This document shows positions 1 through 8,647 of a stretch of DNA of 32,679 bases, piece after piece. Position numbers and translations under genes: made by a program. The notes under the pieces were generated by a model, which did no database searches, had not been told where the DNA came from, and saw nothing but the letters and a program-made list of their open reading frames with translations. The first letter of the stretch is position 1, and each line of letters opens with the position of its first letter. The stretch comes from Synergistaceae bacterium (GTDB lineage Bacteria > Synergistota > Synergistia > Synergistales > Synergistaceae), in NCBI GenBank assembly GCA_031257775.1, contig JAIROA010000137.1, positions 1 to 32,679 of the forward strand. Reading direction: 5' to 3'.

Positions 1-149
1 CAATTTTTACCTTAATATTTTAGAAACCGCTGCCTTGACAAGCCTGGTCTAATGAAGCGCTCTTGACTGTCCTAACTTTAGACCTTTTATTTCAAATTTA
101 CATCAGGCTAAACTATACGGATCTATGGCTTCAGTGCCTCGCGCATTAA

Positions 150-178
150 TTGCAAAAGCCTGATGCCTATGATATGAT
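150..178 (+). promoter_or_regulatory. Putative sigma-70-type promoter upstream of the Synerg-CTERM gene
   Basis: The hexamer TTGCAA (150-155) is followed after 17 bases by TATGAT (173-178). This would start transcription near 185 and leave a leader of about 138 nt before the first gene. The 1-322 stretch is clearly more AT-rich than the coding DNA around it. A second, weaker pair (TTGACT at 63-68 and TTTATT at 86-91) lies further upstream. No riboswitch fold was recognised in the leader. Confidence 0.45.
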
Positions 179-322
179 AGTTACGGTAAGAAATAACAAT
201 ATCACGATAAATTTTCTGGCGATTCACTTGCGCAAGGAGTTTTAAAGCCATGTGATTTGTGCGGATATAGGCATTGAGATAAAAAAACTAAAGTTAAACA
301 TTAAGATAAGGGGTTGTCTGTG

Positions 323-2854
323 ATGAAGATGAGACAAATTTCAATGTCGGCGGCCATTCTGTCATTAGCGTTTCTAATCTGCCTTGCCTCCGCGTCTTTA
401 GCATTTGCGGATCCGGTTCTATGGTTTAGCGGAACGCCCGCTAACGGCCAGTTCAACAATGGGCTCATCAGCCCGACGGGCCCCGGTGCCACCGAAGCAA
501 GCACTAAGCTGTACTATCTGTCGTCCTCGCAGGCCACGTCACGCCCGAAGGTCGGCATAACACTGCACGGCGCCGGGTTCGAGCCCAACAGGAGCGTCGG
601 TTTTTCCATAGACGGCAAACAGGGCGAGCCGACTGAGCCGTGGGGCACGGGAAACTACTCGCTTCCGCCGGCAGTCACCACGGATGAGAACGGCGAGTTC
701 GAGCAAAACGTCAGCTTCTCCCGCGCGTCGCCCTCCGCTTACAATAAGTTCGACTACAATGGCGGGGAGCAGCTCATAATATATCCGACATACCCTGAAA
801 CTAAAACGAGCGAAAACCCGGATGGCCGCGTCTCCGGCGCCAAGATCACGCTGACAATCAAGCCAACCGTGATAGTGCTTCCCCGGGCGCTCGACCCTAT
901 CTCTATGTTCGCGGGCGCCGATTACAGCTTTGCATACGAGGACGCTGGCGTGGCGAGCATGACGAGCGCCATAATAGACGACAGCAGCAGGCAGGTGCGG
1001 CTTGCGGTCGCCGGCATGTCCATGCGCGGGCCAGGAAACACGGAATTGCCGCGCGAAAATGACGCGTGGATCCTGCCTAACGGGATTACCGCAAGCGTTA
1101 ACGCCGACAGCTCATATCTAGTGCTGCGGACTCCGGAGTCCGGAGTGACCGACGAACTGAGCGGCACGTTCAGCATATTGGGCACCGGTGCCGCCGTCGT
1201 CGACGACGGATTCGCCAGCGTTGTCGGATTCCCGAAAACCAGCGAGTCGCAGATCGCGACGCTTAATCTCAGCATTAAAAAATCGGGCAGGAGCGCGGCC
1301 CCCAAAACGGACTCCGTGACGTTCACCAATAACGAGACGACAAACGCGGCGGTGCAGTTCGATACAAATCCGCCAAACCTGGCCATAGGCGACTTAAAGA
1401 TTATCGACCCAGCTACGGGAGAGAGGGCTGACGCCATCGAGATCTCCGGCGGGCTCGTCATGGCGGCGGATCCCGATAACCGCCGGGTGACGTTCAGCGG
1501 CACTCCTCACATCGACGGCGGTACGGACGAGGGCACTTATGAGATCGTATGGATAACCACCGACGGAGAAGCCCTCTCATCGTCCGTCTCCGTGGCGGTA
1601 TCCGCCGGCAGCGTATACGCTCCAATGTATAACGAGACTGTCATAGGCGACGGACTCGCATTCGGGTTCTGGCAAAAGGGCGTTAAGGTGCCTGACGACG
1701 TCACTAGGGCGATATTGGTAAGCGCCGACGGGGCGCCCATTCCTATATTGCTCTCGGTGGACGGCGGCAGCGGGCTGGACGGGCTCGATATCGCCGTGAA
1801 CGGCAATAACACTGGAATCACCATCAGCGGCACGCCCAGCTTCAGCGGGCTCAAAACATTTTACGTGAACGTCGCGCTCGACCCGTCAGGAAACAAAAGC
1901 GGCACGATTTCACCGAACCGCGTCCCAGTCAGCGTGTTTGTGGATGACGCGGACTACAAGCTTACTTTTGACAAAGAAAAACTGGACATCCCGGTCGGCA
2001 AGGATCTGAGCGCGAACGTCAATATGCTCTTTGATCCGAAGTACGATAGGGACATGATTCCAAGGGATTTCCAGCTGACAGGCGACGACGTGACGGTCGA
2101 CGGGGATGGGCTGTGGCATTGGAACGGCCTTACGATCACGCCTTTCCTCAATACCGCGACGTGGAACGCGTGGCTTGAAGTCTCCGGAGAGGCGGAAAAG
2201 GCGGGATCCGTGGAACTCACGTACGCCCCATCCAGAGGGAAAAACAATATGTCGTCAGCGACGCTGACGATAGAGGCGCATGCTGACGAGAACGTGCCGG
2301 ACGTGCCGGAAACCGTCGTCACCAACCATGACGATCCTATAGTGACGACATCGGGCGACGTGCGTTACGAAAATCCGGTGGCCGGGGAGACAACAAAGAT
2401 CATATATATCATCTCAGGCGACATGGGCCAAAGCGAGAGCAGCACGGTAATCAACAACTACTTCGACGTTCAGTCCGTTAACCTGACTCTGCCTGACGGG
2501 ACTATCATCCCGCTCTCGCACCTGAACGACAACACGGCGGCAAATCCGTTTGACAGCTCATCGAACTCCTACTACTTTGACCGCGCGAGCGGGCAGATAA
2601 TCCTTTACGTCACGCCTGAGTCAGTCGGCGATTACCTGCTGAATGTCTATTTCAAGGATGCCTCGGAGCTTAAGGTCCGCCCGATCAATCTGAACGTCAC
2701 TAGGACGGTGAATTACTATTACGCTGAAACCAACGAAAGCGGTGGCGGTGGCGGATGCGGCGCCGGCGCGGCGGCAGGGTTCGCGCTGCTGCTGGCAGCG
2801 GCCGCGGCTTTAACTTCATCCATCCGGTCAAAATCCGCCAGATTCAGGCGCTGA
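323..2854 (+). CDS. Secreted Synerg-CTERM protein with putative Ig-like repeats
   Basis: A large exported protein of about 843 residues. The N-terminus has a short basic segment followed by a hydrophobic signal peptide ending near ASLAFA. The middle is Gly/Asp/Ser/Thr-rich and beta-like. It includes two segments of the putative-Ig type, recognisable by the core FSGTP (about residue 391) and ISGTP (about residue 501) followed by an aromatic-rich strand. The last ~35 residues form a tripartite sorting signal: GGGGGCGAG, a hydrophobic Ala/Leu helix, then a basic end. This fits Synerg-CTERM, so surface anchoring after processing at the Cys/Gly motif is inferred. The TTG at 314 and GTG at 320 are in frame, but ATG 323 sits best behind the AAGGGG ribosome site at 308-313. 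The 3' end overlaps the convergent pseudouridine synthase gene by 27 bp. The ligand or cell-surface role is unknown. Confidence 0.85.
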   Translation: MKMRQISMSAAILSLAFLICLASASLAFADPVLWFSGTPANGQFNNGLISPTGPGATEASTKLYYLSSSQATSRPKVGITLHGAGFEPNRSVGFSIDGKQGEPTEPWGTGNYSLPPAVTTDENGEFEQNVSFSRASPSAYNKFDYNGGEQLIIYPTYPETKTSENPDGRVSGAKITLTIKPTVIVLPRALDPISMFAGADYSFAYEDAGVASMTSAIIDDSSRQVRLAVAGMSMRGPGNTELPRENDAWILPNGITASVNADSSYLVLRTPESGVTDELSGTFSILGTGAAVVDDGFASVVGFPKTSESQIATLNLSIKKSGRSAAPKTDSVTFTNNETTNAAVQFDTNPPNLAIGDLKIIDPATGERADAIEISGGLVMAADPDNRRVTFSGTPHIDGGTDEGTYEIVWITTDGEALSSSVSVAVSAGSVYAPMYNETVIGDGLAFGFWQKGVKVPDDVTRAILVSADGAPIPILLSVDGGSGLDGLDIAVNGNNTGITISGTPSFSGLKTFYVNVALDPSGNKSGTISPNRVPVSVFVDDADYKLTFDKEKLDIPVGKDLSANVNMLFDPKYDRDMIPRDFQLTGDDVTVDGDGLWHWNGLTITPFLNTATWNAWLEVSGEAEKAGSVELTYAPSRGKNNMSSATLTIEAHADENVPDVPETVVTNHDDPIVTTSGDVRYENPVAGETTKIIYIISGDMGQSESSTVINNYFDVQSVNLTLPDGTIIPLSHLNDNTAANPFDSSSNSYYFDRASGQIILYVTPESVGDYLLNVYFKDASELKVRPINLNVTRTVNYYYAETNESGGGGGCGAGAAAGFALLLAAAAALTSSIRSKSARFRR

Positions 2855-3745
2855 GCCGGCAAGAACCTGTTTTAAGCAGTCTTTCAGGTCTTCCGGCAAA
2901 TGGGACGTGAACGATAGCGGCTCGTTCGTCCTTGGGTGGGTTAGCGACAGCTTCCATGAATGCAGGAAGACCCTCTCGGCCGCGAACGGGGATTTTTTGG
3001 ACGGCGCGTAGAGAAAATCGCCCACAAGGGGACAGCCTATGGCGCTCATGTGAACCCGTATCTGATGCGTCCTCCCGGAATGGAGATAGCACCGCACGAG
3101 CGAGCGGCCTCTCATGCTCCATAGCACCTCGTAGTCGGTCACGGCGTCTCTGCCCCAGCTGACGGCCGCCATCCTGCGGCGATTCCCGGGATCGCGGCCT
3201 ATGGGCATGTCTATCCTTGCTTCGCTGTTGCGCGGCGTTCCGAAGCATAACGCGATATATTGCTTGCCGACGGAGCGCGACTTAAACTGCTTCCATAATT
3301 TTTCCTGAGACAAGCCGTTGCGGGCAACGACCATAAGTCCGGACGTCGTGGCATCCAGCCTGTGGACTATGCCGGGACGCTCGATGCCGTTCAAGTTGCC
3401 AAGCTCAGGGAAACGCCACAGAAGCCCGTGGACGAGCGTTCCGCGCCAATGCCCCGGTGCGGGGTGGACGACGATGCCGGCCGGCTTGTCGACTATTATT
3501 ATGTCATGATCGGAGTACGCAACGCCGAAAGGAACAGGCTCGGGCTCTAAATCCAGCTTCTCTGGGGGGGGGATGTCTATGCTGTACTGCTCGCCGGGTG
3601 AAACCTTGATCGACGGCTTAACCCTGCGCCCGCAGGACGAAACGACGCGCCCGTCCTTGATGAGGCCTTGCGCGTATGCCCTGCTTATCCCGAACTCGCG
3701 GGACACGGCGTAGTCCAGCCTATGCCCCGCAAGCTCATCCGTCAC
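2828..3745 (-). CDS. rluD: RluA/RluD-family 23S rRNA pseudouridine synthase
   Basis: Isomerises uridine to pseudouridine in 23S rRNA. The 305-residue product has an N-terminal S4-like RNA-binding segment (about residues 5-60) and a catalytic domain with the family signature HRLDATTSG, which carries the catalytic Asp. The later RTHQIRVHM motif is also typical of RluA-type enzymes. Translation starts at a GTG with only a weak ribosome site. The gene begins 20 bp after ileS, so the two are probably co-transcribed and coupled. In many bacteria lspA sits between ileS and an rluD-type gene; it is absent here. Its end runs 27 bp into the convergent secreted-protein gene. The exact target uridines cannot be read from the sequence, so the symbol marks the RluD-like subfamily rather than a proven specificity. 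Confidence 0.88.
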   Translation of the reverse strand: MTDELAGHRLDYAVSREFGISRAYAQGLIKDGRVVSSCGRRVKPSIKVSPGEQYSIDIPPPEKLDLEPEPVPFGVAYSDHDIIIVDKPAGIVVHPAPGHWRGTLVHGLLWRFPELGNLNGIERPGIVHRLDATTSGLMVVARNGLSQEKLWKQFKSRSVGKQYIALCFGTPRNSEARIDMPIGRDPGNRRRMAAVSWGRDAVTDYEVLWSMRGRSLVRCYLHSGRTHQIRVHMSAIGCPLVGDFLYAPSKKSPFAAERVFLHSWKLSLTHPRTNEPLSFTSHLPEDLKDCLKQVLAGSAPESGGF

Positions 3746-3765
3746 TCTCAGGGATTCTATTTTGT

Positions 3766-6588
3766 CTATTTTGCCACGTACTCCAGCGCGTCAGCGCAGC
3801 GCGGGCAGACCTCGCTGCCTGTGCCGGCCAGCGGGCGATGCTTCCAGCATCTCGGGCACTTCGGGTCCGGGTTCTTGCCGACCCCCGCTTTAATGCCCGT
3901 TGCCTCGTCCTCGTATGTCACAGGGGCCGATATAGGCCCATTTGCTGTTTTAAAGGAAGAAACTATCGTGATCGTCTCCCAGTCGCCGTCAGAGAGCGAC
4001 GACGCGACGTCTCGGAATGAATCCCCGAAATCGGCCCATACCGATGCGTCGAGCGAGTGCCCGATAAGCCCCTTCGCCCTGGCCGTTTCAAGCGCGCGCG
4101 TTATCACGCCGCGGGCCTCCATCACCCTCTCCCACAGAGGCAGGATGTTCTTGTCCAGCCCTTCCTCCGACGGGACGGGCCACGACGACAGATGTACGCT
4201 CTCCTCCAGCGATGGATCCATGCGCCGCATCTCCTGCCATATCTCCTCGGACGTGAAGCAGAGAACCGGGGCGATAAGACGCGTCAGCGCCGAAAGGATC
4301 TCCCACATCACGGATCTTGCGCAGCGCCTCGCGTGGGAATCGGCCCTGTCCGCGTAGAGCTTTTCCTTCGATATGTCTATATAGAAGGACGACAGCTCGT
4401 TGTCGCAGAACTGATGCACCCTGAACATCGGAAGGTGGAACTCGTAGGCGTCGAACTCCTCAGTCCCCTTCTCGACGAGCTTCGCCAGCTTCAGAAGCAC
4501 GTACTGATCCACGCCCGTAAGCTCGCCATGCGGCACCAAGTCGCGCTTTGGGTCGAAGCCGCTGAGATTCGCAAGAAGGAATCTCGCCGTGTTGCGTATC
4601 CTGCGATAGGATTCCGACAGGTTTGATATGATCTTCTGCGTAATGCTGACGTCCCCTTTGTAATCAGTCGAGGCGACCCAGAGGCGCAGGATGTCGGCAC
4701 CGTACTTCTCGACTATCTCCTGCGGCAGAATCGCGTTGCCGAGGGACTTCGACATCTTCTTGCCCTCTCCGTCGACAATGAACCCGTGAGTGAGGACCGA
4801 TTTATAGGGCGCGGTCCCGCGAGTCGCCACCGACGTTAGCATGGAGGACTGAAACCATCCCCTGTGCTGGTCGCTGCCCTCCAGGTACATCTCAGCCGGG
4901 AAATGAAGGTCGGGCCATACGCCGTGGTTTTCGAGAACCGCCTTATGGCTGCATCCGGAGTCGAACCAGACGTCCATTATGTCCTTCTCCTTAGCGATGT
5001 CGCGGCTGCCGCATTCGGGGCAAACGGCGAGATCCCCCAGCAGTTCCTCGCTTGAGGCCTCCCACCAGTAGTTGCTCCCCTTCTCCCTTATCTTATCCGC
5101 CACGACGCGCACCAAAGCTGGCGTGAGCATCACATGCCCGCAGCCTCGGCAGTAAAAAGCCGGTATCGGGACTCCCCATATCCTCTGGCGGCTTATGCAC
5201 CAGTCGGATCTGTCGCGCACCATGTTCGATATGCGCTCCCTCCCCCACGACGGAAGCCACTGGACTTCCTTGTCGATGCATTCGAGGGCCTTTTCGCGGA
5301 ACTTCGAGACCGCTACGAACCATTGATCCGTAGCGCGGAATATGACCGGCTTCTTGCATCTCCAGCAGTGAGGGTACGAGTGAGTCAGCTTCATCTTGCC
5401 GATTAGCCTGCCAGACTCCGTAAGGACCTTAAAGACGGTCTTCGACGCCTCCTCCAGCGACTGTCCTCCGACCAATTCCGTGTCAGGATAGAAAAACCCT
5501 TTCGGATCGACGGGGTTGTAAATTTCAAGCCCATACTTAACGCCCGTCTCGAAGTCCTCGACGCCGTGTCCAGGCGCCGTGTGAACGCATCCGGTGCCTG
5601 TATCGAGCGTGACGTAGTCGGCCAGCACGAATACTATCTTTCTTTGCGGGTAGAAGGGATGGATCGCCTTCATGCCCTCGAGCGCATGTCCCTTCAGCTT
5701 GAGCAGCTCCGCGTTGAGGGACATGCCCGTCACTTTTTCGACTTCCTCTTTAAGAGCCGCCGCCACGAGATATACCTTGTTTCCACTCTCATAGAACGCG
5801 TAGTCGTAATCCGGGTGAACCGCCACCGCGAGGCTTGCGGGAAGCGTCCACGGCGTCGTCGTCCATATTATGACGTTCACGTCGCGGCCCGCTAGGTGCT
5901 GGAAATGCTCAGAAGCCTCCGGGAACGGGTATGACACGTAAATTGAAGGGGATGTCTCGTCCTCATACTCTATCTCAGCCGCCGCAAGCGCCGTTTCGCA
6001 TTCTATGCACCAGAATATGGACTTCCTGCCCCTATACACGAGATCGCGCTCGACCATGTCGGCCAGAATCTCCATCTGCGCCGCCTCGTATTCCGGGATA
6101 AGCGTTATGTAGGGATTTTGCCAGTCGCCCATGACTCCAAGGCGCATGAACTCCTCCGTTTGCACCGCGATGTATCTGCGGGCATGGCTCTCGCATTTTT
6201 TACGAAGCTCCACGGGGTTTATCGAGTCGGCCGTGAGGCCCGCGTCCTTTAATACCTTGTGCTCTATCGGCATTCCGTGAGTGTCGAAGCCAGGCACATA
6301 AGGCGAGAAAAAACCGCGTTGCCACTTATACCGCACGATTATATCCTTCAGGACTTTATTCAGGGCAGTCCCGATGTGAATACCGGCGTTCGCGTAAGGG
6401 GGGCCGTCATGCAGCAGAAAGGGCGGGCGATCCTTCCGTTCCCGGACCAGTTTGGAATAAATACCCATTTTCTCCCAGAACTCCAAGAAGCCAGGCTCGC
6501 GTGTCGCGAGATTTGCGCGCATCGGGAAATCTGTCTGTGGAAGGAAAAGAGTATCCTTGTAATCCTTCTGCGAATTTTCCGCTGACAT
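3766..6588 (-). CDS. ileS: Isoleucyl-tRNA synthetase
   Basis: Charges tRNA-Ile with isoleucine in the cytoplasm. The product is a class I synthetase of about 940 residues. The ATP-binding signature appears as HIGT rather than HIGH near residue 70, after HDGPPYAN. The KMSKS loop is intact (GKKMSKSLGN). A large connective insertion between them fits the CP1 editing domain, with WTTTPWTLP visible. The C-terminus has a zinc-ribbon pattern (CPRC...CPRC), as in bacterial-type IleRS. An ATG eight codons upstream (6612) is in frame. ATG 6588 is preferred because AGGAGG lies 7 nt before it. The gene lies downstream of tRNA-Asn and a terminator, and rluD follows after 20 bp. No T-box leader was found in the short upstream region. 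Confidence 0.97.
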   Translation of the reverse strand: MSAENSQKDYKDTLFLPQTDFPMRANLATREPGFLEFWEKMGIYSKLVRERKDRPPFLLHDGPPYANAGIHIGTALNKVLKDIIVRYKWQRGFFSPYVPGFDTHGMPIEHKVLKDAGLTADSINPVELRKKCESHARRYIAVQTEEFMRLGVMGDWQNPYITLIPEYEAAQMEILADMVERDLVYRGRKSIFWCIECETALAAAEIEYEDETSPSIYVSYPFPEASEHFQHLAGRDVNVIIWTTTPWTLPASLAVAVHPDYDYAFYESGNKVYLVAAALKEEVEKVTGMSLNAELLKLKGHALEGMKAIHPFYPQRKIVFVLADYVTLDTGTGCVHTAPGHGVEDFETGVKYGLEIYNPVDPKGFFYPDTELVGGQSLEEASKTVFKVLTESGRLIGKMKLTHSYPHCWRCKKPVIFRATDQWFVAVSKFREKALECIDKEVQWLPSWGRERISNMVRDRSDWCISRQRIWGVPIPAFYCRGCGHVMLTPALVRVVADKIREKGSNYWWEASSEELLGDLAVCPECGSRDIAKEKDIMDVWFDSGCSHKAVLENHGVWPDLHFPAEMYLEGSDQHRGWFQSSMLTSVATRGTAPYKSVLTHGFIVDGEGKKMSKSLGNAILPQEIVEKYGADILRLWVASTDYKGDVSITQKIISNLSESYRRIRNTARFLLANLSGFDPKRDLVPHGELTGVDQYVLLKLAKLVEKGTEEFDAYEFHLPMFRVHQFCDNELSSFYIDISKEKLYADRADSHARRCARSVMWEILSALTRLIAPVLCFTSEEIWQEMRRMDPSLEESVHLSSWPVPSEEGLDKNILPLWERVMEARGVITRALETARAKGLIGHSLDASVWADFGDSFRDVASSLSDGDWETITIVSSFKTANGPISAPVTYEDEATGIKAGVGKNPDPKCPRCWKHRPLAGTGSEVCPRCADALEYVAK

Positions 6589-6628
6589 ATGCCAACCTCC
6601 TAAACTATTCAATTAACCGAGAATACAA

Positions 6629-6658
6629 ATGATATCATATACCTATCTGGCTAAACAA
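6629..6658 (-). promoter_or_regulatory. Candidate ileS promoter
   Basis: On the minus strand TTGTTT (6658-6653) and TATCAT (6634-6629) are separated by 18 bases, just after the terminator that closes the tRNA transcript. The predicted start lies about 35 nt before the ileS start codon. The match to consensus is moderate and the -35 region overlaps the T-rich tail of the terminator. Confidence 0.35.
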
Positions 6659-6690
6659 TAAAGCGGTGGACGACATAGTCGTTCACCGCT
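6650..6690 (-). terminator. Intrinsic terminator after tRNA-Asn
   Basis: Reading the minus strand, AGCGGTG and CACCGCT enclose an inner ACGAC/GTCGT stem with a 3-nt loop and one C-A mismatch (6662-6690). A T-rich tail TTATTGTTT follows. It lies 9 nt after the encoded CCA of tRNA-Asn and before the ileS promoter, so it should separate the tRNA transcript from ileS-rluD. Confidence 0.7.
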
Positions 6691-6699
6691 GAATATTTC

Positions 6700-6775
6700 T
6701 GGCTCCTCGGCGAGGACTCGAACCTCGAACCTAGTGGTTAACAGCCACCCGCGCTGCCGATTGCGCCACCGAGGA
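6700..6775 (-). tRNA. tRNA-Asn (anticodon GTT)
   Basis: A complete 76-nt cloverleaf on the minus strand. The acceptor stem TCCTCGG pairs with CCGAGGA, the discriminator is G and CCA is encoded. The anticodon loop is CTGTTAA, giving anticodon GTT (Asn). The T arm is CGAGG-TTCGAGT-CCTCG. It stands alone with its own promoter upstream and terminator downstream. Confidence 0.97.
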
Positions 6776-6794
6776 ATTTAGCCCAACGTGCAGT

Positions 6795-6822
6795 ATCCTA
6801 GCACATTTTCCCAGTCTGTCAA
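6795..6822 (-). promoter_or_regulatory. Promoter of tRNA-Asn
   Basis: On the minus strand a perfect -35 TTGACA (6822-6817) is followed after 16 bases by TAGGAT (6800-6795). This places the start near 6788, about 13 nt before the mature 5' end of the tRNA. A 15-bp tandem duplication lies immediately upstream, at 6826-6855. Confidence 0.7.
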
Positions 6823-6825
6823 GAA

Positions 6826-6855
6826 GAGGCCTATGCAAAAGAGGCCTATGCAAAA
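6826..6855. repeat. Perfect 15-bp tandem duplication
   Basis: The unit GAGGCCTATGCAAAA occurs at 6826-6840 and again directly at 6841-6855 with no mismatch. It lies between the divergently oriented tRNA-Asn promoter and the promoter of the secreted-protein pair. It may be a simple slippage duplication or a doubled protein-binding site. Confidence 0.9.
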
Positions 6856-6877
6856 CATGCGGAAATTCTTACTTTGA

Positions 6878-6886
6878 TGATATAAT
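6878..6886 (+). promoter_or_regulatory. Extended -10 promoter for the secreted-protein pair
   Basis: TGATATAAT (6878-6886) is a consensus extended -10 element. No good -35 hexamer is seen 16-18 bases upstream, which is usual for extended -10 promoters. Transcription would start near 6893, about 60 nt before the preferred TTG start at 6952. Confidence 0.5.
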
Positions 6887-6951
6887 GCAGGAGAACAATT
6901 CATCCCTTGAGCTTAAGCGAAACGCAAGGGAGATATGAAGGAGCTGTTTTT

Positions 6952-7608
6952 TTGCACTGGAACAAAAAAGCCTTATCCGTGATCGGCATAGCGCCTTTGG
7001 CACTCTCTTTTTTTCTGGCAGGCACCGCTCGTTCAGCGGAAATCAGCATTACGAACGAACTGACGAAAAGCCATATGGAAGCGCCAGGCACGGCGGCGTA
7101 TTTCGTTCCGGCTGATGGGATGTCGCCGAGCGGCCGTTTTACCGGCTTCGTGTCGGAAACACGCGGGATCGAGTTCATAGTGGCGAACCTGAAGTCTCCA
7201 TATAAAGAGATATCCGAGGCTTTCACGGAGTCGACTCTGAAGACGAGAGGCCTTGAGCTGGGCTCCAGGGCGGAGCTGACGATAAACGGCCTGGACGCCA
7301 CGCTTCTAAAGGCCTTGCATGTGGACGGCGACAAAAAGTGGGGAAAGTGGATCCTGCTCCTTGACTCAGGCGGCAGCACCATCGTAGCGAACGGCATGTT
7401 TACAAGCGGGGACGGGGACGCGGCAAGGGACATCGAGGCCATGATAAAGAGCGTTGTCCTCAAAAACGGCGCCCCTGCCGTAAACGCGGAAGCGCCAGCG
7501 ACAAGCCCCAGCGACGCGGATAAAGGGCTTGATTTAGCGCTCTCTTCAGGCTCTGTGGTTTATACGGATGAAAAGATGGTGAATGATGATGACGACAAGG
7601 ATGATTAA
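6952..7608 (+). CDS. Secreted protein of unknown function, paralogue of the next gene
   Basis: I do not recognise a named family with certainty. The 218-residue product has a basic N-terminus and a hydrophobic signal peptide ending near ARSA. Next comes a segment of about 130 residues starting at APGTAAYFVP that aligns with the start of the downstream protein. Shared landmarks are PGT, a Pro-Ser-X-X-Phe-X-Gly-Phe stretch, RGI, and NGLDA/NGSPA. The layout resembles PsbP/DcrB-like small secreted domains, but that is inference. The end is acidic and disordered (NDDDDKDD). The in-frame TTG at 6907 gives a longer reading. TTG 6952 is preferred because AAGGAG lies 8 nt before it and the signal peptide then begins normally. 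The end overlaps the next gene by 26 bp, so translation is probably coupled. Confidence 0.7.
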   Translation: MHWNKKALSVIGIAPLALSFFLAGTARSAEISITNELTKSHMEAPGTAAYFVPADGMSPSGRFTGFVSETRGIEFIVANLKSPYKEISEAFTESTLKTRGLELGSRAELTINGLDATLLKALHVDGDKKWGKWILLLDSGGSTIVANGMFTSGDGDAARDIEAMIKSVVLKNGAPAVNAEAPATSPSDADKGLDLALSSGSVVYTDEKMVNDDDDKDD

Positions 7609-8608
7609 CGCGATCTCGCGCGCCCTTCTCATTGCCTTAGCGCTCGCCGCGGTCTCCGGCGATGCCTGGGCAGGCTCGAAAGTATACAGGAACAACGTTC
7701 TGACCGCGCAGCATGTCGCAGTGCCAGGCACTCACGTCATGGTCGTCCCGCCAAGCGGATCAAAACCATCCTCGTCGTTCGCGGGCTTTGAGATAGAGCC
7801 TCGCGGCATCAGATACGAAATAACGGAGACGTCCGCTCCATACGCGAGCACAGCGCCGACTCTCACCACGGAAGGTCTGGAGGCGGAGGGCGTCAAGGCA
7901 AACGACATAAGCGACGTCGACTTGAACGGCTCGCCCGCCAGGATCATACAGGGAACCGCCACGAACAGCAATGGCGAAGAGGCGGGAATCGTGATGTTCG
8001 TCTTTGGAAACGAGCGTTTTTCCGTTTTCGTCAGGGGGTACTACCAGCAAACAGACGGCGCGGCGGCGAACCTGCTCCGCAACTCGATGCTGAGCGCGAT
8101 AATCGCGTCGGCGCGGGAAAAAAGCACGGTCGAACCCTATGCTATTTCGACGGCCGGAACTGAATTCAAGCTGGCTGACGAGGTGGGCGGAACGAAACAT
8201 TTCACTGTCGGAGGCCAGCCGTACTCCTCCACGCTTAAAGATGCCATTTATTCGGGCACTTCCTTCTCGAACGCCGTAAGCCCCGGGGAGCAGGCCGGAT
8301 TTGCCGACAGGGCGGCCGAGCAGTTCCTGTCTCAGTACGAATATACGATAATGAACCGCAGGAACGTCAGCTATGGCGGGCTCTCCGGCATCGAGATCAC
8401 CGCCGACGTTCAAGGTAATTTCAGGCTGGACAGGACCGCGAGCGGCGGCAACGTAAGACGCCCCATACCGGCAAGGGGGTATATCGCTATCCTGTTTGAC
8501 CCTGATTCCGACATGGTTTACTCGTTCACTGGAATAGCCGTTCAAAACGCCGAAAGCTATCTGTCGCAGTTCATGAGGATGACTTCGACTTTTTCCAGGC
8601 CAAAATAA
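7583..8608 (+). CDS. Secreted protein of unknown function with a domain shared with the preceding gene
   Basis: A 341-residue protein with a signal peptide (hydrophobic segment, then GDAWAG). Its N-terminal part (about residues 45-170) is homologous to the whole mature part of the preceding protein. The second half (about 190-341) contains another possible copy of the same fold: a Tyr-Ser start, GLSGIEITADV in the position of the NGxxA strand, and a final helix LSQFMRMTSTF. The protein may therefore be a two-domain version of its neighbour. It has no lipobox and no membrane anchor. Three adjacent ATG codons begin the frame, and ATG 7601 is a shorter alternative. It overlaps its paralogue by 26 bp and is followed after 39 bp by the V4R gene. 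A PsbP/Mog1-like fold is only a guess. Confidence 0.68.
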   Translation: MMMTTRMINAISRALLIALALAAVSGDAWAGSKVYRNNVLTAQHVAVPGTHVMVVPPSGSKPSSSFAGFEIEPRGIRYEITETSAPYASTAPTLTTEGLEAEGVKANDISDVDLNGSPARIIQGTATNSNGEEAGIVMFVFGNERFSVFVRGYYQQTDGAAANLLRNSMLSAIIASAREKSTVEPYAISTAGTEFKLADEVGGTKHFTVGGQPYSSTLKDAIYSGTSFSNAVSPGEQAGFADRAAEQFLSQYEYTIMNRRNVSYGGLSGIEITADVQGNFRLDRTASGGNVRRPIPARGYIAILFDPDSDMVYSFTGIAVQNAESYLSQFMRMTSTFSRPK

Positions 8609-8647
8609 ATTTAATCGTAAATTTACGTTTCGAAAGGAGACATGACG

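Noticed and set aside
239-256. AAGGAG followed by ATGTGA in the leader of the first gene, a start-stop mini-ORF
   Set aside because: The spacing is long (about 12 nt) and a two-codon ORF is easily met by chance. No leader-peptide logic can be shown.
6589-6699. T-box riboswitch ahead of ileS
   Set aside because: Only about 110 bp separate ileS from the tRNA. The one hairpin there is best explained as the tRNA terminator, and no T-box core motif is seen.
6700-6775. tRNA-Asn as an integration site for a mobile element
   Set aside because: No integrase, no repeated 3' tRNA fragment and no change in base composition nearby were seen.
8608-8640. Terminator between the second secreted-protein gene and the V4R gene
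   Set aside because: The only symmetry is a short AT-rich CGTAAATTTACG without a stable stem or T-tract.
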